Of a DNA stretch of 64,000 nt, positions 1 to 10,325 are shown one piece after another. Made by a program: the position numbers and the translations under genes. This DNA comes from Capitulum mitella. Taxonomy: Eukaryota > Arthropoda > Thecostraca > Pollicipedomorpha > Pollicipedidae. Position 1 is the stretch's first letter; each line of letters opens with the position of its first letter. The notes under the pieces were generated by a model that saw only the letters and a list, made by a program, of their open reading frames with translations, searched no databases and was not told the origin of the DNA. The stretch covers positions 10,479,501 through 10,543,500 of the forward strand of contig CP099841.1 in the NCBI GenBank assembly GCA_030062745.1. The letters run 5' to 3'.

Positions 1-359
1 CCATCACCTCCAGCGTCATAATATTGCAGATTCAGTAGCTTCCAAGAAGTCATATAAAATAACGAGACAAGTCCTGTGAGATAAATCGTTCCTCAGGTCA
101 GTTCTAAACAACAATAATAACGGATAAATGAATAAATAGAATAAATAAGTACAAAAATGGACAACAGACAGAAATATCTGGAACGTTTTTATTTGCTGGG
201 ATGCCATCATGAAAGTGAAATTATTTCCCAGCTAGCCAAAAAATGAAACCACTGAGTCATACACCCCATGAATCCATTGAAGAAAAATGTTTAAACTATG
301 TGCATGGCAGAATCCTTCCCGATCGAAACAAGAAGTTACTTCTGGTTGTCAGCACTGAC

Positions 360-463
360 CTGTCTGCGGCGACTCCTGTCAGCACAGAGCCAACTGCTAC
401 ACCGACAAAGAAGAGGCTGTTACCCAGCGGCTGCAGATGCTCTCTGTCACATACCAGATCAAA
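360..463 (-). CDS. SLC22-like left gene, exon 3 (TM2, DLVCDR motif)
   Basis: The acceptor TCGTTTCAG is followed by 34 codons plus AG: FDLVCDREHLQPLGNSLFFV and then GVAVGSVLTGVAAD. Joined to exon 2 it reads VSE/FDLVCDR, the strongly conserved SLC22 junction. The donor is GTCAGT. The trailing AG expects a G from the next exon, giving Arg of the GxxADRxGR motif; that exon lies outside the window. Three base differences from the right copy (one Val/Ile change, two silent). Confidence 0.93.
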
Positions 464-873
464 CTGAAACGACAACGCCGAGCTTATCGTGCTGCCGACG
501 ACATATTGTGAACACCCATTAATGCAGAACACAATTCTTCTGAACCATGTTGGAACATGGGCTGACGGCGGGTTGGGGATCTGGTGCGGAACCTCAGAAA
601 CGTTACCCCACACCCGACTGGCGGTCGGCGGCGATCTCACTCGACTCGAGGGGAGGGCGGTTGACCGCCCCCATGTAACTCACGAATGGCTGGTCGCACG
701 ATGACTATAAGCACACCGCTGGAAAGCTCGTGACAAGCAAGGCTCACGATTGGTCTGATTTTAAGTTCTTGATAATACGTAACCCATTTACGCCCTATAT
801 ATGTTTTCTCGTAGCCCACTGCATGAGGCCGAGAAAAGGCCTGAATCTCAAGGGCTGTGACTAATAACGCATA

Positions 874-2272
874 CACCCTTGTGGATATTAATTGGCTCAA
901 ACACACAAAACAATAAAAATTATGTTTTTTGTCAAAATAATCGTTTATTCACATAATTTCTTCTTATTTTTTCGCATTTTAATACGTAGTATAACCACCT
1001 TTATTGTCTATCACTTGTGAAACCCGCTTGGGCATGGAATCTATCAAGTTTTCGCAGTTTTCTTTTATCTTTTCGTCGTGGTACCAGACCTGAATTATGG
1101 CTTGTATCAGCTTGGTTTTGGTTGTACAATCCTTTTTGTGGAGACGAGTCTTTATGATAGACCATAAATTTTTTATAGGATTTAATTCCGGCGAGCTTCC
1201 CGGCCAGTCCAAAACATTTATCTTGTTTGTTTTGAAAAAATTGGCCACAATCTTCGACGTATGGCAAGGAGCCAGGTCCTGTTGAAAAACCCCTGAACCA
1301 CCTGGAAACGCCTTCTGCATGTCTGGAATCGCCTTTCTCCGTATCACGTCGATGTATTGGACAGATTTCATCATTCCCTCGACAGGATGAAGTGATCCCA
1401 CACCACGGAAATTGAAACAACCCCAAAACATTTTCTTTTCCGGGTGTTTCACGGTTTGGTTGATGTGACCTTCACGGACTTTCTCACCAGGAGAGCGTCG
1501 GACATGTTGACTCCTCTGTCCCTGAACGAAAAAATAGCTTTCGTCCGAAAACATGACCTTCCGCCAGTCTTTCTTTGTCCAGTGGCGGTACTTTTTTGCC
1601 CATAACAAACGTTTAGCCTTCATTTTCTCTGTAAGAAGTTGTTTTTTTAGTGGTCTGTGAGCCCTCCGACCGGTCTCTAGAAGCCTCCTTCGAACAGTGC
1701 TCGAACTCACACTAACTCCAGATCCGGCTAGATCTTTTTGCAGATCATCACTAGTCTTTCGTGGTGCAAGTTTGCTTTGACGTATCAAATGCAGATCATC
1801 TCTCGGCGTCGTTTTTCGTTTTCTTCCACAATTCCCTTTTCGTTTTGGTGGCAGAGATCCAGTAGTAACTCCTTGTTTTATAATCCATGAGACTGAGCGC
1901 TGACTGACACCAACTATCTTAGCGATCTCGCTCTGTGACTTCTCAGAATGTTCAAATAAAGTAAAAATCTTCGTCCGCTTCCTAGGCGTGATGTCCATTG
2001 TGTTAGAGCTGTTGTGTGTGTGCGATGAATGCTCAGTGAATCAATGCCACTGACGCAATGACGTGTATTGCATCAGCCAACCAAAGTTCGCGCATGCGCA
2101 GTACACACTGGTTCCAAGCTCACTTTGAAAAAGCTCTTACAAAAGCCTACGAACAATCATTGTTAAAAAACATGACTATGATAGTGGAAATCATTGTGCG
2201 ATTGTATAACAAAACAGTATCTTCGAAAAACATGGAAAAACTGTACTGAGTCAATTAACATGCACAAGGGTT
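874..2272 (-). mobile_element. Tc1-like DNA transposon, complete ends
   Basis: The boundaries are set by an empty site: related TTAA-2 copies (for example near 50270) read CGCATAGGTAAAGG, while here CGCATA and TAGGTAAAGG are separated by 1399 bases. The TA target duplication is at 872-873 and 2273-2274. The terminal inverted repeats (874-899 and 2247-2272) match at 22 of 26 positions, with a shared CCCTTGTG core. It carries one intact open frame (979-1998). It is absent from the paralogous block at 55997-64000. Confidence 0.93.
979..1998 (-). CDS. Tc1-family transposase, catalytic Glu replaced by Lys
   Basis: This is an uninterrupted 339-residue frame, the normal length for Tc1 transposases. 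Residues about 10-45 form the paired-type helix-turn-helix (SEIAKIVGVSQRSVSWII), followed by a basic GRKRK segment in the place of the GRPR motif and a second helix-turn-helix region to about residue 110. The DDE domain has D152 (FSDES) and D241 (QQDLAPCHTS). The third residue, 35 positions after D241 in SPELNPIKNLW, is Lys276 where the family has Glu (PIE). The codon is AAA, one transition from GAA. By family knowledge that residue binds catalytic metal, so cleavage activity is expected to be lost although the frame is open. Confidence 0.95.
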   Translation of the reverse strand: MDITPRKRTKIFTLFEHSEKSQSEIAKIVGVSQRSVSWIIKQGVTTGSLPPKRKGNCGRKRKTTPRDDLHLIRQSKLAPRKTSDDLQKDLAGSGVSVSSSTVRRRLLETGRRAHRPLKKQLLTEKMKAKRLLWAKKYRHWTKKDWRKVMFSDESYFFVQGQRSQHVRRSPGEKVREGHINQTVKHPEKKMFWGCFNFRGVGSLHPVEGMMKSVQYIDVIRRKAIPDMQKAFPGGSGVFQQDLAPCHTSKIVANFFKTNKINVLDWPGSSPELNPIKNLWSIIKTRLHKKDCTTKTKLIQAIIQVWYHDEKIKENCENLIDSMPKRVSQVIDNKGGYTTY

Positions 2273-4341
2273 TAGGTAAAGGCACCAGCGCACAAGTAAA
2301 GATCCCCGGATGTCGATACACGTCTAATTTCCAAGATTTGTTCAATATATACGCCGAAACGTTGAGTTAAAGGCACGGCAATTCTCGCGCCAGCTGTAGG
2401 CGTGCGCCGCTGTCGTATGCCATAACAAATTGACGGGAAATAATTTTAGCGTTCCTTTATTTTCGCGAAAAAGACGAACTATGTAAATTTTATTGATCTT
2501 AGTGGTTCTTGCGATGGTTTTTCATGCTTAAATTTTGGAAAAAATTCATTAGTTACCAATCTATGCAACTGGCAGAGCTTTATTCGCGAGAGCCCGTTTA
2601 TTTCCAAAACATGTTATTTTTCAATTTTTAAGGTTCCTGGTATTACTTACGTCTGTGCAAGCTAGTCCTCACATTTTCTACCCATTCTGAGTAATTCATC
2701 GTCGATTTTGACGGTGGTACGTTTTGGCTCACTACAGTTATTCGTGACCTGATCTGAGGTCAATGGCTGGGAGTCATTGATAATTTGCCTAATAACGGTA
2801 ACTAGATGTGTGCTTGACTCCACACTAAAAATGTTATGAAATATTCCGTCAATTTCCAAAAAACGACGACCTCTTAAAAATGGGCTTAGGCCAATAACCC
2901 GGAAAATTCCGAAAAATCTGAGATAGCAGATTTGTTGCATCCATCACTATCACTAGTCCCTGAAAGTATTATTGAGATATGTTGTTTTGCGAAAAAGTTA
3001 GAGGGCGTTTAACTGTTTTGGACATAAGTCTGTTTCACCGGACCTAGGTCAGGCACCTGACCTGACCTAAGATCAAAATTTTGACACGAGATGTAAAATT
3101 GATGAAGCAAAAGGTACACAAAGTTTTGTGACTGTGTTCGTTGGTTCTCTCGCAATCCCAGAAAAACCTCAGGGGGGGGCAGTCAGCTGCCCCCCCCCCC
3201 CAGTCGGGACGGGTCAATATATACGCCGAAACGTTGACGTACAGACACGGTGATTTTCGCGCCGACTGACAGTGGGCGCCATAGCCGAACTCGATATGAA
3301 ATCAACGAGGACTAATTTTGGCGTTTCTTCATGTTCGCGACATACGCCTTTCCATGTCATATCTCTTTGTCTTCGTGGTTCTTGTGATGGTTTCTCATGC
3401 TTTAATTTTGGAAAAAAATCATTGGTTATCAATCTACACAGTTGGCGGGGCTTTATTTGAGATGGTGTGTTTACTTCCAAAATATGCATTTTTTAACCTT
3501 TTGAGCTTATTGATAATACCCGCAACTGCGCGAGCCAGTTCTGCCACTTTCAACCCATTCTGAGCAATTCATCGTCGATTTTGGCGGCGGTGCGTTTCGG
3601 CTCATGGTAGTTGTTCGTGGCCTGACCTCAGGCCAATAGTTGGAAGTCATTGGTGCTTTGTCTATTGACGGTTAATAGATGTCTGCATCGTCCCACATCA
3701 AAACTGTTAAATCCGTCGAATTCCGAAAAATCGATGACTTGTCTTAGAAATGACGTTGACCTTAGGCCAATGAGCTAGAGAATAAAAAAAAAATGTGAGA
3801 TTCAAGTTTGTTGCTTCCGCCAGGATTTCTAATTCCGGGAAGTTTTATTGTGATATCATATTTGCGGAAAAATTACATGGAGCTAATTTTTTAGGATATA
3901 GGTCCACTTGGCCTAACCTAGATAAGCCATCTGACTTGACCTGAGTCCAAAAAGTTGACCGAAGGTGTAAAAATAGTCAAGTAAAGGCTACACAAAGTTT
4001 CGTCGCGCTGCGTTTCTTCGTTCTCTCGCAGTCTTGGAATAAGCTCAGGGGAGAGGTTATCGTCCCAGTCGGGGTGAATTAATATACTTCACGACGAACA
4101 CGAAAAGAGCCACTAAGTGGATGGATCTTAAAAGCAATTTGATATTAGTCTACAGAATCCTGCTTCTTCTCAAAGCTATCGAATCAGTGTTAATGATGGA
4201 CCAAAGTGATTGCATTATAATAGATGACGTGATGAGGCGATAAGGCAGTGAGAAGATAAGGTGAACTCACTCAGAATTTCTGTGTCTTAGATGGCAAAAA
4301 TGCGTTCGCCATTGAGCATGTCGTAGACACCGGTAAAAACA

Positions 4342-5565
4342 TTAACCCGTCCCCGACTGGGGGGGGCAGTTGACAGCCCCCCTAAGGTTTTTCTGGGAAT
4401 GCGAGAGAACGAGCAAACACAGAGTCACGAAACTTTGTGTACCTTTTGCCTCATTATTTTTACACCTTATGTCAAAGTTTTGAGCCCGGATCAGGTCAGG
4501 CAATTGACCAAGGTCAGGTCAAACAGACCTATGTCCAAAAAGGTTTAGCGCCCTGTAACTTTTTCGGAAAACAAGATGTCACAATAATACCTTCAGGAAT
4601 TATTGACCTTGATAGATGCAACAAATCTGCTATCTCAGATTTTTCGAAATTTTCTGGGTCATTGACCTAAGGTCAATCTCATTCTTAAGATATGTCGTCG
4701 TTTTTTCAAAAATTGACGGAATATTTCATAGCATTTTTTAGTGTTGAGTCAAGCAGACAACTAGTTAACGTCATTGTGCAAAGTATCAATAACTTCCAGC
4801 CATTGGCCTGAGGTCAGGTCACGAATAACTGTAGTGAGCCAAAATGTACCACCGTCAAAACCAGCGATGAATTACTCAGAATGGGTAGAGATTGGCAGAA
4901 CTAGTTTGCACAGACGTAAGTAATACCAGGAACCTCAAAAAGCTTGAAAAAAAATTCATATTTTGGAAATAAATAGGTTCTCGCGAATAAAGCCCCGCCA
5001 ATTTTGTACACTGGTAACTAATGAATTTTTCCAAAATTTAAGCATGAAAACCATGACAAGAACCACTAAGATCAATAAAATTCACATGGATTGGCTTTTC
5101 TCACAAAAATAAAGAAACGCTAAAATTAATTACCGCCAATTTCTTACTGCATACGGCTACGGCGCACGCTGAATGCCGGCGTGAAAATTGGTGTGTCTTT
5201 AACTCAACTTTTCGGCGTATATATTAAAGACATTCGAGAAATTTGATGTGTATTGGCATTTGCGGACCTTTACTTGTGCCCTGGTGCCTTTAACTATGCG
5301 TCATTAGTCACTGCCCTTGAGATTCAGGCCGTCTCTCAGTCTCATGCAGTCGGCTATGAGAAAACATATCGGACGTAAGTTGCTTACATATTATTTCAAT
5401 CTAAAAATGAGGCCAGTTTCGAGCTCTACTCGTCACAGGCTTTCCAACCGTGTGTTTATTTTTACCGTGCGACCAACCGTTCGTGAGTTAGAAGGGGGGC
5501 GGCCAACTGCCCCCCTCCCCCAGTCGCGCGTGATCGAAACTGACCGACGGTCGTGCGTGGTTTTA
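4342..5565. mobile_element. TTAA-2 element
   Basis: It starts TTAA-CCCGTCCCCGACTGGG and ends GGTCGTGCGTGG before TTTA (a decayed TTAA). Near the left end is a G-run/C-run hairpin. The body has several AGGTCA hexamers (for example 4493, 4511, 4516, 4811, 4816). The paralogous block near 60420 lacks this element, so it arrived after the duplication or was lost there. No coding potential is seen. Confidence 0.85.
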
Positions 5566-6756
5566 CCCTTTTCCCGTACTCATAACGCATAGATGCATTC
5601 CCGTATGGGGTCGGGGCTTCTGCCCCTCCCCCAGATCCCGAAAATCTCCTGACCGATTTGATCGCAGAAAGAACAGCAGTCGATTCTCCATGATGCCTGC
5701 TACAGTTTCGTAATAACACATTTTGATTATTTAAGGGTTGGATAAGTGGCGAAAAGAAGTACTGGGGTATTTTTATTTTTACAACTCTGATGTTTATGGA
5801 CCGATTTTCATACGGCTGACATCAATCGAGAGCTTGTCAATGAGCCTTCCCTTTGATCCAAACGTTCAGAATGTTGATAAAGTTCATAGGCGTTAACGGG
5901 TCCAGGAAAATGGAAAATAACTGTTTGGAAAAATGAATTCATATAAAAATTAAATGCCTTGCTTTGTATTACATTAGTTATTTGATACTTTGAAGTTCTA
6001 ATCGTAGCACACTGTTTGCATAATGCTGGCATAGACGGTGTCAAGGCAAAGGGACACCGTCATGGTCGCAGTTTCAACCATTTAACTTACGATCTTGACC
6101 TCAAATGACCGCAAACGAAAGGCGAGCCACATAAAATGGTGCTAAGCTCATTTAGTAATGTTTCAAAACGATTTTAATCCCTCGAATTTGTTATAATGCC
6201 CCGTGTCCTGCTTAGGTCAGTTGTGACACAAGGTGAGGGCGCCTATATTTCAAGTCATTGTTCCGTGACCTGACCTGATATTTATGTAAATCTTGCAACA
6301 CAATGGGAGAAGACTGTTCGAGTTGAGTCATATCTTTTTCATTTCTCTTATTTTCAAAATAAACTTTAAAAAGCAATGTATAAAAGTAATTTTTAAATTT
6401 TGGGCTTGATCTGACCTGGTAAAACAAGCTCAGGTCAACCAAATTATTTCCGTTTGTCTTCCCTTTTATCCACTTATGCACTCATATATCATTTTAAGCC
6501 ATGTCATACAAAACTCTATTTTGGCTGCAATTTCTCTTCTACGCTCAACAGTACCAAAAAGACCTGGAATGCCTTCCCAGAAACTTGACCTGGCTCCGCC
6601 CGTGGGCAAAATTAAACTGTCCAAATTTGACATGATGCGTAGAAATTATGCGCAGGAAACGTCATCACGTTTCGTGACGCTGTTCTTAATATCCTGAGAA
6701 TAGCGAGAAAAACCCGAAGGGGTCTTTTGAAGCCAGCCATAAGAGAATAGGGTTAA
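5562..6756. mobile_element. Diverged TTAA-1-like element (left copy)
   Basis: It begins TTTA-CCCTTTTCCCG and ends GAGAATAGGG-TTAA, the TTAA-1 terminal pattern. Internal stretches resemble TTAA-1 loosely (a GACCGATTT...ATCAATCGAGAG segment; an AAATTCATAGGCGTT-like segment) but are too diverged for the main family. The same element is at 60445-61597 in the right copy, so it predates the duplication. Confidence 0.65.
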
Positions 6757-7035
6757 GCGAACAGTGCAGAGCTGTGGTGACTTGATCATATCACGAGACA
6801 GTGAATCGCCTCTCAACGTCACTCCGGATAGCACAGGTTGTCTATTTCAAGTAAGAGTACTGACTCTGAAAACATAATAATGACGTGGTAACACAGAATG
6901 GTGGCTGGCCTCAGGGACCAAAAAAGGTTTTAAACAGTGAGACGAAAATAACGTCGGGCCTAAGCAGTTCTGAAAACGTAGCTTTTTGCTGCGTTTAACG
7001 CCATTCCATTGCCTTTACAATGGCTGTGTACTTGC
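6757..7035. other. Intron sequence 5' of exon 2 donor, no feature
   Basis: Intron 2 of the left gene. It is conserved with the right paralogue but shows no repeat termini or coding signal. Confidence 0.6.
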
Positions 7036-7258
7036 CTCTGAAACAAGCGTGTTCTCCATGACAGATGTGTCGTACACCCAGTGAGCGCAGGTCACAGTCT
7101 GACGACTGAAATCGGCCGGCTGACAGCCATCGGAGCTGTTCCTCTTGAACGCCAAGCATTGGCTCCACGTGTGCTCGTCGTCGTGAGGTATGGTGAACTT
7201 GAGAAACTCAGCACTGTAGCTGGCGTTGCTGATGTCCTCGCATCCATTCACCAGGCAC
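7036..7258 (-). CDS. SLC22-like left gene, exon 2 (extracellular loop)
   Basis: The acceptor is ATCACAG; the first G completes the Arg split after exon 1, then 74 codons follow. The peptide has five cysteines, two N-glycosylation sequons (NAS and NSS) and ends HWVYDTSVMENTLVSE, the family's WVYD...VSE element before TM2. This is the large extracellular loop between TM1 and TM2. The donor is AG/GCAAGT, a GC-AG intron, and the same non-canonical donor occurs in the right paralogue. Compared with 61904-62126 there are two base differences, both amino-acid changing (Thr/Met and Leu/Ser). Confidence 0.93.
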
Positions 7259-8518
7259 CTGTGATCACCATTGTCTTTCGATCAGACTATGATCGAAACG
7301 GACTGCGGCAAACCCATGTTCCGAGTCCCTCGATGTATTGACATCGTTCCACTGGACATGGCTTCACACACGCAGACGAGGATCTCGCTATCATTCTTGC
7401 TGTGTTTTGGAGGGGGGGGGATCCACTTTGTCTTACAATGCCTGCAGTAACTGGCAACAATAGGCTCACCACATTTTTGGGGTATGCCGAAATTCAAGGG
7501 TGCTCTGCTTTGTTGTGAAGAATACAGGGTCATATCTTGCGCAACCGTGTCACTGATTTAACACCTTAAGCCTGAACCTTAAAATTAAGCCGTTAACCTG
7601 GAACTGCACGATTGGGTGAAGAGATCTGAGTTTTTTAACAAGCAGTGCTTAGCACCAGCTCTAATTCCAAAGCACACAGGCACAAGGTGTCGTTGAAAGG
7701 TAATCGAGATCCTGCCGACAAATTAATTTAATTTGTTCTTGTTTTAGGGACAGCCCTTACGCAAGATTCGTAATTCAGCAATAGAGCAGAACAAGACTTG
7801 GCACGTACCCAGCAGTGGTCCCACCGGAGTTCGGTGGTGTTGCCGCTCATTGGCGGGGTTGATGATTCGTCTACCTAGGTTTGTTTTTCGTAACCCACAC
7901 CATGCGAATGTGAAGTTAGACGGGCTTCGTTATCACAGTGCTGTTAGCATCTGACTGCTGTTGCTGGTGTTAAGAACCTAACTCTTGCGGCCCCCGACGG
8001 TGCGGTTATACCTCCCACCTCACAGAATAAGTTCTCAGCGTAGTCTTTTCAGTAAAACGTATTAAACGGCCAGATATAAACGACTCCGTAACATAGTGCA
8101 AAATAACCCTCCATGCCAGCACCTACGACTGCATCATTCCGTAACAGAGGCATTTACAAATCGCCAGACGACATGATCGAGGGCAAGGGCGGCAGCCGCA
8201 GAGTCCAAGTGAATGAAGGAAAAGGTTCCTAGATACCCGATTGTTAAGATCAATCGGGTAGGGGAGACAGAGAAAAGGAGCGTGCTCGTTATAATCAAAC
8301 ACAGGGTAGACAGGGGAGGATGCTCGTTATAATCAAACACGTAAAAAAAAGGAGGACCAGAGAATAGCCCTGGCACCGTGGCGCAAGACGTTGTAATCAA
8401 CTTGCGGCAGGAGACGCAGGGGCGGAGTGGACAGGAGCGTCTCTTAACCGACAGCGTCCAGGCCTGGACTGACCTGCCGCCCCGAGCCGCCCCTGACCTC
8501 TCCTCGGTCGCAAACCAC
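7259..8518. other. Intron 1 sequence of the left gene
   Basis: It is near-identical to 62127-63365. It holds a G-run at about 7411-7419 that is longer in the right copy (polymerase slippage) and a short direct duplication around GTGCTCGTTATAATCAAACA at 8280-8340 that the right copy has only once. No exon was recognised. Confidence 0.6.
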
Positions 8519-8612
8519 CAGCCAATCAAACGGCGGCAAGCGCGCCGCAGCGCACCCACGGGGAAAGCGACTTTCTGGAGTATTCCACCTTCGCCCGAGG
8601 CCATAAATATTT
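8519..8612 (+). promoter_or_regulatory. Heat-shock-type promoter-like module (left copy)
   Basis: In order on the plus strand: a CCAAT box (8522-8526), a heat-shock-element-like TTCTGGAGTATTCC (8573-8586) and a TATA-like CATAAATAT (8602-8610). They sit in a GC-rich island inside intron 1 of the left SLC22 gene, antisense to it. The right copy (63370-63463) has a perfect three-unit element. No heat-shock coding sequence follows, so this may be a captured or orphan promoter. Confidence 0.4.
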
Positions 8613-9610
8613 GCCCTGAGACGGCCTCCATCCTACGACTTCTAAGCGACCATCATATTGCGTAGGGCGTTAGCCCATCAGGCCACCGTACTGATAAGAA
8701 GTGGACGCGAAACGCAGTGCCGACGCCGTCACAGTTCAGCACGGCCGCAGCACTGGGATGTTTCTTCACCTTGCGCTTCATGGGGTGTGACTCTCGACAC
8801 CCTACTCATTAACTCCACAAACAGTGGACCGATTCGGCTGATGCAAACGGCCAACCATTTGAAATGTCGGTGCGACCCAGAGCATGTCATATTTTGGGGC
8901 TTCGAAATTATCTGTTACGTCACATATCGAGTCAAAGGTTAATATCTGATTAATTTGGTGCATGTTTTGTTTTTGCATAGAAACCAAATGCGACATTTTG
9001 AGGCAAAAATATCAAAGTGGATATACATCGGACGTCAATTCTCGTTTATCTCCAGACAATACAGACAAGACAGGACAAAGACAACCCTAAAATGACAGCC
9101 AATGCAAGTATATCTGCGACCTAGGTGAATCTACGCCATGCTATAATAGCAGTTCACTTACATGTTAATTTCAACGTTTGCAGAACACGATGCATAAATA
9201 TTCATAAACGCAAAAACCTCCATCAAATGTCTTTAAATACCTGAGGTACAGAAATCTGCTAGCTTGCCTACCAGCGTGTGTGACAGATATTGGTTAAAAT
9301 TATAGCAGAGGTATGACGGATAATCATTATTTGAGGAAAACACAAACATCAGGCATGCAGCATAGCAAGTCGCTGTGAATATGGTGGCAGCTTCTTGCAC
9401 TGGCTCTGGAAGGAGGCGATTAATGTATTATTTCGATGGGTGGGACAAAATATGGCCGAGTTGGAAATGTGGCAGTTTGGGTTTTTTAGCTTTTGTAGGT
9501 GACAATGTTGACATTATGCACTTCTGCTAAAGATTCGTGATGGCACTATGAAATTGACTAAATAGCCGTTGAGTGACAATAACATCAGTCGCTGCTCTAA
9601 GTTGTACTAC
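8613..9610. other. Intron 1, end of duplicated block
   Basis: The duplicated alignment continues to about 9322. Bases about 8830-9010 are absent from the right copy. I see no gene or repeat terminus. Confidence 0.55.
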
Positions 9611-10155
9611 AGGGCATTTCTAAAAAAAACTATACGGGTTTTTGTTCATAACTTTTGTTGTAATTCTTCTAAATACACCAAACCTACACAGTAGCATCTC
9701 CGTTCTATATGTTCTAAGTATATGACATTTCTTGTCGAATTTCAAAGGCGTAAATAAAACGGTTCTAAAATGACAGCTGACTATTAAAATAACGTTTCTT
9801 TGCAATTGTCTTGATAATCCATGAATCTGACCCGCAATGAAAACAGCCAATACCAAGAGTTCGCTCTTGGTCATATGTTTTTTCTCCGCCGTTTCTGTAG
9901 TTATTAGGCGCGTTTATACGAGCATTTGGAAAGCTGCCAGATTCCCGGCCAGGTTGGCTGGACTGACCAGCTTTAAAATAAATGCTGATTTAAACTACAA
10001 TTGGTTCTGGAAAGGCGTGTTTTAACATCGTGGGACAGAATAAATGGATTACAATGCAAACAAGCTTGAAATAAAAGGAGGAGAAACCTTAGCTTTCTTT
10101 GCTACATGCCATGCGTAGTAATTTCGTCGCGTCTTCTGCGGTTCATTTGGTAGCT

Positions 10156-10200
10156 TTTGGCCAGCCTGGCCGCGTCTCGCCAGTGCGGCCGCTGGCCAAA
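10156..10200. repeat. GC-rich hairpin in the left arm
   Basis: Perfect 10-bp outer arms (TTTGGCCAGC and GCTGGCCAAA) enclose a second 6-bp stem (GGCCGC and GCGGCC) with an 11-base loop. It lies just outside the 276-bp array and has no obvious counterpart in the right arm. Confidence 0.8.
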
Positions 10201-10325
10201 TCCAGTGGTTCACAAATGTAACGGAAGACAGCCCACATTCAGCCCAGATTCGGCCCAGCCCAGATTCGGTAGGGAATTCCCTTTACGGGCCGATAACTCC
10301 CACAGAACTTGAGAAACCTGGCTTT

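Larger units (their letters stand above)
603..4082. mobile_element. Composite TTAA-2 element interrupted by Tc1
   Basis: The left end is TTAC (a decayed TTAA) plus CCC and a GACTGG end; the right end is GTCGGGGTGAA TTAA at 4079-4082. The counterpart at 56606-57770 is a single 1.16-kb element. Here the body occurs twice: 2342-3213 ends with its own terminus CAGTCGGGACGGG plus TCAA, and the body then restarts at 3214 with the same TATATACGCCGAAACGTTGA seen at 2342. This fits insertion of one TTAA-2 element into another followed by recombination between their left parts. The Tc1 element at 874-2272 interrupts the left part. Confidence 0.75.
1..9322. repeat. Left copy of a segmental duplication
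   Basis: This block aligns with 55997-64000 along its whole length, exons included (7036-7258 with 61904-62126; 360-463 with 56363-56466). It differs mainly by insertions: the Tc1 element, an 872-bp repeat of a TTAA-2 body and a TTAA-2 element at 4342-5565 are present only here. The copy is open at the left window edge, so its true left border is unknown. It carries exons 2 and 3 of the left SLC22-like gene. Confidence 0.9.

Noticed and set aside
3318..3563. Hydrophobic open frames in TTAA-2 elements (also 21037-21327)
   Set aside because: Equivalent frames are broken in the other copies; the elements appear non-coding.
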